Shown here: positions 57,557-64,000 of the stretch, piece after piece
Position numbering within the stretch: position 1 is the stretch's first letter
Layout: the number at the start of each line of letters is the position of its first letter
From: Trochalopteron elliotii
Taxonomy: Eukaryota; Chordata; Aves; Passeriformes; Leiothrichidae
Assembly (NCBI GenBank): GCA_024734555.1
Contig: JANPWX010000076.1
Span: forward strand, 822,689-886,688
DNA: 64,000 bases
Direction of reading: 5' to 3'
Notes under the pieces: model-generated
The model's input: only the letters and a program-made list of their open reading frames with translations
Told to the model about the DNA's origin: nothing
Database searches by the model: none
Made by a program: the position numbers and the translations under genes

Positions 57557-57643
57557 TAAAAAAGCCAAACAAACAAACTTTACAAAGGGAAAACAAGTAA
57601 AAAAGCCAAACAAATTTGAGGTAAAGAAAGGGAAAACAATCAG
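57557..57643. repeat. Imperfect 41-bp tandem duplication
   Basis: The block 'aaaaaagccaaacaaa' followed by 'gggaaaacaa' occurs twice, 41 bases apart, with substitutions in the middle. Confidence 0.6.
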
Positions 57644-58189
57644 CTATGTAAGCACCTAAATTTAGGCAGTCTAGATGTCCTTTTGGAGGCCTGCAGGATA
57701 CCCACCTCTTTCCAAATATTCTTGGGAAAACTATTCCCTTTGAAAGAAGAGCTTAAAAGGTAGGTGCAAGTTTAGTGGCTAGATTAGGCAAAATAAATCC
57801 AACCCCAATGTTTATTTTGGGGGATTTCACTCGTAATGGTGGAAGTGCTCTGAGTAAGTCTAATATGAACATTTATTAGCAATTGGAACATGGCTGGCTG
57901 CTTAAAATTAGGTTGGAATTTTGCAGACTGTTTTACAAAGTGGATGAGTATTTGAACACTCAGTATGTGTCAGGACTGAACAGGACATTTTTTCATCATC
58001 AAGTCATAGGCTTAGAACATGAAGTCTTCCTGGGCAAGTCTGTATTATACAATACCCCTAGTCAAACACCAGAATGGCTGAACAAAATCCTTCAACTCCA
58101 CTGGGTTTCTTTTAATGGAGACAGAATAATATTTAAATTTTTTCAGACAATAAGAGATTTTCCTTGTAAAAATACTTTAAACATTGGGA

Positions 58190-58258
58190 GGTTTTTTGTT
58201 TTGCTTTTGTTTTGTGGGGGTTTTTTTGTTTGTTTGTTTTTGTTTTTTTTTTTTAATT
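58190..58258. repeat. T/G-rich low-complexity tract
   Basis: Mixed TTTG and TTTTG units with a run of G and a final poly-T. Confidence 0.8.
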
Positions 58259-60277
58259 ATTATTCTGAATCCTGACAAATAACTTTATTTTATTAAAAAA
58301 AGTTAAAAATCCTTGGTATATAGGTATGTCTAGTTTTTATGATGGATAGCAATACTTTTGGGGTTAATGAAATCTTCCAATTACCTACAGATTATTTGAC
58401 AAGAAAGCATCCTATTCTTCTCTGTTATACAGGTAAGAATTTGATTATTCTCAGGAGAGTATTAGAAATGCAGTAAATCTTACATGTTATGTGTAACAAA
58501 AGCATTTTCTTACTGTAAATTAGTTTAGTGGTAATAAAAATCCAAGAAAAAAAAATCAGTATCCCTTCAAACAGACTTTGAAAAACTTCTTTATGTGTTT
58601 CAGAAACTCAGAATTTAAATATGATAATGATAGACATACTAGAAAGAAGAAGCAGAAGATCCTTATGCAGCAGATTAAATTAAGTCTAGAAATGAATTCT
58701 ACTTTTTTTTTGGTCCTTATTCTGGATAGTTCAAACTTTCCCCTGTCTGTTTGGAGATGATGGAGCAGTGGCTGAGCTCAAATTGTATTTATGTTGACCA
58801 GCCCAGATGTTTGTGTTAATTGTCTCATTGCTGCTGCTCCACACACAAAAAAGACTGAGTTCTGCTTTTCTTTTCCATGGTAGAAATTTGAATCTTCCTC
58901 TTTTCTATTTACTCAGGCTTCTAATTCCTCAAATATATGAGTGCATCTTATCTTTGTTACTTTAACCCCCCTCTTTTACATTGACTCAATGCTCAAAAGT
59001 TACCAGAGGAAGATTGACTAGAGAAAAGAACCAAGTCAATTCTCCCTCTCCCCCAAGCCCCATCATGGCAAGCAAAATTATTTCAAGTACATAGAGCATC
59101 TTGTAAGGAAATACAAGGATAACGTCCTTTGGAAAAAGCCTAGTGCAGGGACAGGGCAGATTTTGCCTCTATATGTATCCTGAAAAACTATGCAAAGGAA
59201 TCAAAAATACAATATATAACAGAAGAAAGATGCAATGAATGCATTTGTTACAGCAGCCTAAACATATTGAAGAAGATGCATGCAGTGAGAGGCAGAAGTG
59301 AATGACAGACCTACCTGTCAGGAGAAATTTAAGAAGATTGTGAAGATGTATCTAGATTTTCTCTGCCTCTGCACTAGAGTCTTGGACAAGGGATTTGGGG
59401 AATAAATCAAGGATTCGTAAGCCCTGTGTAAAGTGGAGTCAGAGAGATTTTTAGAGTGTCACAAGGGATATGACCATTGTTACTCTCCACTTATATAAAT
59501 TAACATTGAGAGCATATTCCAGCTAAAGCAGCACTCTGAACCCCTCTTCACTGTATGATTCATGCTTTACTCATTTCAGAGCCTGCAGGAATTTAAAGGC
59601 CAGCTCAGAACATTTACCCTGCTATTTATAGTAAGTACAGAGGTATCTGTGCATTGTAGTCAGAACTAAAATCCCAGTATAACCTGGATGTCAAACATTT
59701 TAAAAAGTAATAAAAAACATGGAGAACTGCAAACCAGAAAAAAATAAATAGGAATTACACATATAGACTACAAGAAAAGATATCTGAAAAGGCCAGATAA
59801 GCAAAGGAATAGAGTTAGGCAAGGAGAAAATATGTAAGTAAATACTTTGAACAAACAAAGTTAAAAAATATTCAAAAAGAATATTTTAACAGGTGAAAAC
59901 ACCAAAACTCCGAGATATTAATACAATATATTTGAAGACAGAATTACATGAGAATTCAATCGGGCTGATGATACATGCAGTAAGATTGTCAATTAACAAT
60001 AAGAGTTGAAAGGGAGCTGGAAGCGGGGAAGGGACATTTTGTGCTAATCACTGCCATCCATAGAAACCCAAACATCCGAGACATGAGGGAAGAATGGAGT
60101 TTGAAAGACAGACTACATATCAGCATCACCATATTTACCTTTTTATTAGCAGATGTAGTTAAGCAAATAGAGAACAACTGGGCTCTGGCAGATTAGCATT
60201 TAGCACTCTGATGGTTAATATAACAAAAGTGGGAGTAGCAACTGCACAATGATAGATATTTAATGCAAATAAGAATT

Positions 60278-60306
60278 TTGTGTGTGTGTGTGTTTGTGTG
60301 TCTGTG
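60278..60306. repeat. TG dinucleotide microsatellite
   Basis: A run of TG units broken by single T insertions and one TC. Confidence 0.85.
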
Positions 60307-61978
60307 TTGACACAGACAGGCAGCTGGAACAAGCATAAAAACACACTTAAAATGCAAAGAGTGAATTTATTGCATTACCCTGCTAACTGGAAGATCCCAA
60401 GGCAACACCCTGGCAGAGACACATGAGAAGGAAGGCAGGCACTGTTAGGCTCAGTTGTCTGAGTGAAAGGTAGGCCTGCTGTTTGCACCAATTTATCAAG
60501 GGTGCGTGCACTTGTAGTTTACCAGCATGCTGTCATCTCCTCTGGGCTTTTTTGTACGATCTCTGAGCTTTGACCCTCTCTCTCCCAAAACCTGGGAGTG
60601 TAAGGATGCCCCACGAGAGTGCCTCCAAATCTCTCAGAGCACCTACATTATCTCTACACAGAAATGCTTCTCGAAACAGAGTATTAACAGCAGTAGGCAC
60701 AATATACAGGCCTCCCCTCACTGTTATTATCCAGGCCTTGACATTCCCAGCTGCAAGGTCACTTGAGTGAATGTACCATCCTCATCCTCCTCCTCCTCAC
60801 TGCCATTCTTCCACTTTTAACCCTTTCCTCCCAGTAGGCTATTAATTAAGTACCAGAACATTTTGGGGTATGTTGAATTGGACTGTCTTTGCATGGGATG
60901 ATGGGGACAGCTTGACAGCTGAGCATAGAGATGTTGTTGTAAAACATTTGTGAGGCGGGTTTTTACAACATCAATAATTCTCTTAAAAAATACTTTAAAA
61001 GTCAGCCCTCAGTGGTAATGTTACTATGGGAGGAGTGAAAATATAGTTAGAAAGAAGGTAACCAAAACATAGTGAGGAATTAATACCATCTGTAGGTTTT
61101 AATAGATGCATCAGTAAAAGCTTGAAACTTGAGGGGGAGTTTACCCCAAGGTGAAAAATTTTTGTCTATTTTCTTTTCCCAAGAAAATAATTTTTGTGTG
61201 AAAGGGTAAGATCTTGCATTGTAAGTTTTATTTAAATGTAGTAATATAGTAATTAAGTCTAGTAATATAGATGTTAATTTTGATTATTAATTTCTGCTGA
61301 AGTAATCTCATGTGACTTTTTGCAATGCTGTCACCAGTTAACTGAAATTAAAAAAAACCCAAAACAATCAAAACCCAACAAAACAGGGTCAATCTTCACC
61401 TAATTACAGGCAATTTGGGGATTAATACTCAGTAAGAAAGGAAAAAAAAAAACACCCTAGAAGTTAAACAAATAAAAGAAAACAACAGATGTAGACATAG
61501 CTGCTGACCTGTCAAAAATCAGCAGGATGTAGCTCAGCAGAATTAGTGACAGACAGCAAACTGCAAACCACGGTTTCCAAAAGCGTGGTGCTGCTTATGT
61601 GCCAAAACCGAAAACACGAGTACACATTAAATTTAAATATAATGAAAAGCATCTCTGGTTTCTGCTGTGCTCCTCAGCATTGTCATATTTCTCCCCCTCT
61701 CGTCCAGGCTGGGTACACCACTCCAAGCAAATGTGGGAACTCTGACTGATGTCCTTGACCTGCTCTGGACAGTGCGTTGCCAGTCTGTGTAAGATCTCTT
61801 GGGTACTAACACACTGGTCAAAGGCAAAAGCTCTCCCTTCTTGCAAATATTAGGAGGATTTTGGCAGATGAACTCCTTACTCCTAAGCAACTCAGGCTGC
61901 AGCCAGGTGGTGAAGGGAAGAAACTGTGTGGGATGACCAGTGGCTATTTGAAAAAACGTTGCTTCAGGTTAAAGGGTT

Positions 61979-61979
61979 T

Positions 61980-62010
<31 letters not shown>

Positions 62011-62012
62011 AA
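61979..62012. repeat. TA dinucleotide microsatellite
   Basis: TA units, with CA interruptions at the start. Confidence 0.85.
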
Positions 62013-62824
62013 GATATGAACTTGCTTCCGGTTAAATATTAAATATTACAAAAATATAAATACATAAAATTATATCAATAGCATATTTTCCCCTGGAAAA
62101 TTACAGAGGAGTCCTCAAGAATGAAACTTGACTTTCCATCCTGCGAAAACGTCCAGATATTGCCGTGGCAGTGATTTGGCCCAGACCAAAGAGGAAACGT
62201 CGCAGTTTGAGAATTAGCAGAAGCATAGAAGTATGCCCTGTAGGCAATGTGGATGTGGTCGCCTTGCTTTGCAGGTGGAGTGGATTATCCCACCTCAGCG
62301 GAGCTCAGCACCACGTTCAGTCTGTCACTACAGAGGCAGGCTGCAGTTCCAGGCCGGCTCCCAGGGCAGTGTTTGTTAAAGCTGCGGTCAGATCACTCGG
62401 GATCACTGCCCCTGTGCTGCCCACGAACGCAGGACTAGTGCGTGTCCTGATCCATGATCCTGTCGTCGCTCTTCAGAACTTGCCAGCCTAAACTACTCAC
62501 TTTGTTGGCGTAAACTGTAAACCAGCTCTGATTTCCCACCCCTATACGCTCCGAACTTCTTGCAAGATCATCAACCAACTTTTAGGGAAAAATTAGTAAG
62601 TAACTAGCGTTTTGTGGCAGGGGCATAAAACAACATAACCTCAGCTGCAGCAAAATGGCCAACTCAGCGGCAAAACCAGCAAATCCTGCAGTTCCCTTAG
62701 AAAACTGACAAAATTATAAAACTCTAGAACAGTGTAGAACTATGCCGCTGCCGGAAGCGGCCGTGGCAGGTGTGGACACCTGCGAGAACCACCCTGCGTG
62801 GGCCGGGACCGCCCGTGCTGGGAC

Positions 62825-62937
62825 CGCCATGCCGGGTGTGGGCACTGCCAAGCCCCTCCCGTGTCGGGCCCGCCATGCCGGGTGTGGGCACTGCCAACCC
62901 CCTCCCGTGTCGGGCCCGCCATGCCGGGTGTGGGCAC
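62825..62937. repeat. 46-bp GC-rich minisatellite, about 2.5 units
   Basis: The block cgccatgccgggtgtgggca starts at 62825, 62871 and 62917, exactly 46 bases apart. The units are nearly identical. Confidence 0.9.
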
Positions 62938-63155
62938 CGGCCAACATGGCCCCGCCGACATCGCTGCAGCAGCCAATGACCGCGCAGGAGGCGCGGCCCT
63001 GTGCGGAAGTGGGCGGGGCAGGTGGAGCGCGGGAAGCCGCGGCGCGGGGCCGGGCGGGCTGAGGTCGGTGTTTCGCCGGATCGCATCGGGCAGAGCGGCG
63101 GGAGCGGGGCTCAGGCAGTCGGGACGGGGCCGGAGACAGTCCCGGAGCGAGGGAG

Positions 63156-63309
63156 ATGGAGTTCTCCAGTCGAGAGAGGCAGAAACATTGGCGGCTGGCT
63201 GGAGACCGGCGGGAGCAGTACCCTCACAGCCTGCAGTTTTACCTGGAGCCCCCCACGGAAAGCATCTCCCTGGTGGAGTTTGAGAGCTTTGCTGTCGACC
63301 GCCTGAAGC
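63156..63309 (+). CDS. PRIM2: PRIM2 first coding exon (partial gene, 5' end)
   Basis: ATG at 63156 in gggagATGG begins [19 protein letters not shown] and continues [27 protein letters not shown], matching the N-terminus of vertebrate PRIM2. The exon is 154 bases, ending one base into a codon at the donor gtgagt (63310). PRIM2 (p58) is the large subunit of DNA primase. It pairs with PRIM1 in the Pol alpha-primase complex and carries a C-terminal 4Fe-4S domain needed to start RNA primers. That domain lies outside the window. I see no second coding exon before 64000. Confidence 0.95.
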
Positions 63310-63313
63310 GTGA

Positions 63314-63323
63314 GTAGTGTCTC

Positions 63324-63362
<39 letters not shown>

Positions 63363-63480
63363 CTCTCCCTCCCTCCCTTCCTTCCTCCCTCCCTCCCTCC
63401 CTCCCTCCTTCCTTCCTTCCTTTCCCCTTCCTCCTCCCCCCTTCTCCCCTTTCTCTTCTCCTTCCTCCTGTCCCTTCTCA
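63314..63480. repeat. Polypyrimidine microsatellite in PRIM2 intron 1
   Basis: TC, TTTC, CCCT and CCTT units run for about 165 bases, starting 4 bases after the donor site. The plus strand is almost purely pyrimidine. Confidence 0.92.
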
Positions 63481-64000
63481 CCCCTCGATACTTTGAATCC
63501 TTCCTGTCATGGCCGTGTGTATTTCTGGCAGGCCTGGATGCTCTCTTCGCCTGACATAAACAGGAGCTGGGCTGGCTGCTCGTGCTGCCATGAGCTCCTG
63601 TTAAAGGAAAATGCGTTGCTTTGGGCGTTTCGGAGAGCTGAGACAGATTTCACAATGAGCGTTTATTGTAGCTGTCGGGATTGTGTAGCTTCGGTTTACA
63701 CGGGAGGTTTTTATGAGCACGGTTCACGTTCTATAGATGTGACATGTTTGATGTCTCAGTACCGCATTTCAGGTCCTTGTGGCTGGCAGCCAGGGATTTC
63801 CCTGAAGTCCTGAAAACTGCTGGATCCAAGTTTCCATTAGAGTTGAAACCGATGTTCTGAGACTGATCCATCAGAGTTGGCTGTCTGCCTTTCCTTGTTG
63901 ACAGTATGCATCCCAGAACTGGACCAGCTGTTCAGGACTCAGGGGCCACACTTCATCCTCCGTATTTCTCACCCTTCTGCTCCTCATACCACTAAAAGTA
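63481..64000 (+). other. PRIM2: PRIM2 intron 1, start
   Basis: No further exon or repeat recognised before the window ends. Confidence 0.6.

Larger units (their letters stand above)
48691..62740. other. Large intergenic stretch before PRIM2
   Basis: About 14 kb of AT-rich sequence without a supportable gene. It contains a 41-bp tandem duplication (57557-57643), T/G-rich low complexity (58190-58258), a TG run (60278-60306) and a TA run (61979-62012). The longest AT-context frame is 57883-58275 (130 codons) and resembles no family I know. Confidence 0.5.
62740..63320 (+). promoter_or_regulatory. PRIM2: CpG island, PRIM2 promoter
   Basis: GC and CpG density rise abruptly at about 62.74 kb and continue through the first PRIM2 exon. 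The island contains a 46-bp minisatellite at its upstream side and GC boxes (gggcggggc near 63010). The transcription start is probably between 62.95 and 63.15 kb. Confidence 0.8.

Noticed and set aside
57883..58275. 130-codon open frame
   Set aside because: No recognisable family, no splice or promoter context, and it ends in a T/G low-complexity tract that is translated into a run of F, L and G.
62165..62491. 108-codon frame upstream of PRIM2
   Set aside because: No known domain, no Kozak or splice support, and it lies outside the CpG island.
63310..63813. 167-codon frame after PRIM2 exon 1
   Set aside because: It translates the polypyrimidine microsatellite and intron. The true exon ends at the gtgagt donor.

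Overview
This window is nuclear DNA from a bird, most likely a passerine. The evidence is spliced vertebrate genes, several CR1 LINE 3' ends, avian-type endogenous retrovirus LTRs, and a SINE whose head resembles tRNA-Ile fused to a CR1-like tail. The gene order is ZNF451 (3' end, +), BAG2 (+), RAB23 (-), PRIM2 (5' end, +), which matches the human 6p12 order. This is a conserved vertebrate synteny block, not an accessory or horizontally acquired region.

Layout: 1-1.85 kb holds the last ZNF451 exon, encoding a ubiquitin-interacting motif, and its 3' UTR. A CpG island at about 8.35-9.65 kb is the likely BAG2 promoter. It is broken by a 363-bp N gap (9111-9473) that probably hides BAG2 exon 1. 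BAG2 exons 2 and 3 lie at 15142-15251 and 16233-16633. RAB23 is complete in its coding part: six exons on the minus strand from 33619 down to 23466 give a 237-residue Rab GTPase. Its probable promoter is the CpG island at about 35.5-36.25 kb, and it may have a long 3' UTR reaching toward 18.65 kb, tail-to-tail with BAG2. The 36.3-62.7 kb interval has no gene I can support. It holds two diverged copies of one LTR family in opposite orientation (38.8-40.1 kb and 47.7-48.7 kb), another CpG-rich LTR-like piece (about 40.55-41.05 kb), an avian LTR fragment (44.8-45.2 kb), CR1 pieces and the tRNA-Ile-headed SINE (46.9 kb). PRIM2 starts in a CpG island at about 62.74-63.3 kb with its first coding exon at 63156-63309, followed at once by a long pyrimidine tract.

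The four genes do unrelated jobs: ZNF451 is a SUMO ligase acting on TOP2 damage, BAG2 an HSP70/CHIP co-chaperone, RAB23 a Hedgehog and ciliary GTPase, and PRIM2 the large primase subunit. They are neighbours by ancestry, not an operon. I found no convincing new biological system. The most notable observations are a sharply bounded CpG-rich patch inside BAG2 exon 3, a degenerate ~55-bp tandem array inside one LTR, the LTR pair, a 15-bp coding repeat next to the ZNF451 UIM, and a 46-bp minisatellite in the PRIM2 CpG island. Boundaries of repeats and UTRs are estimates read by eye.
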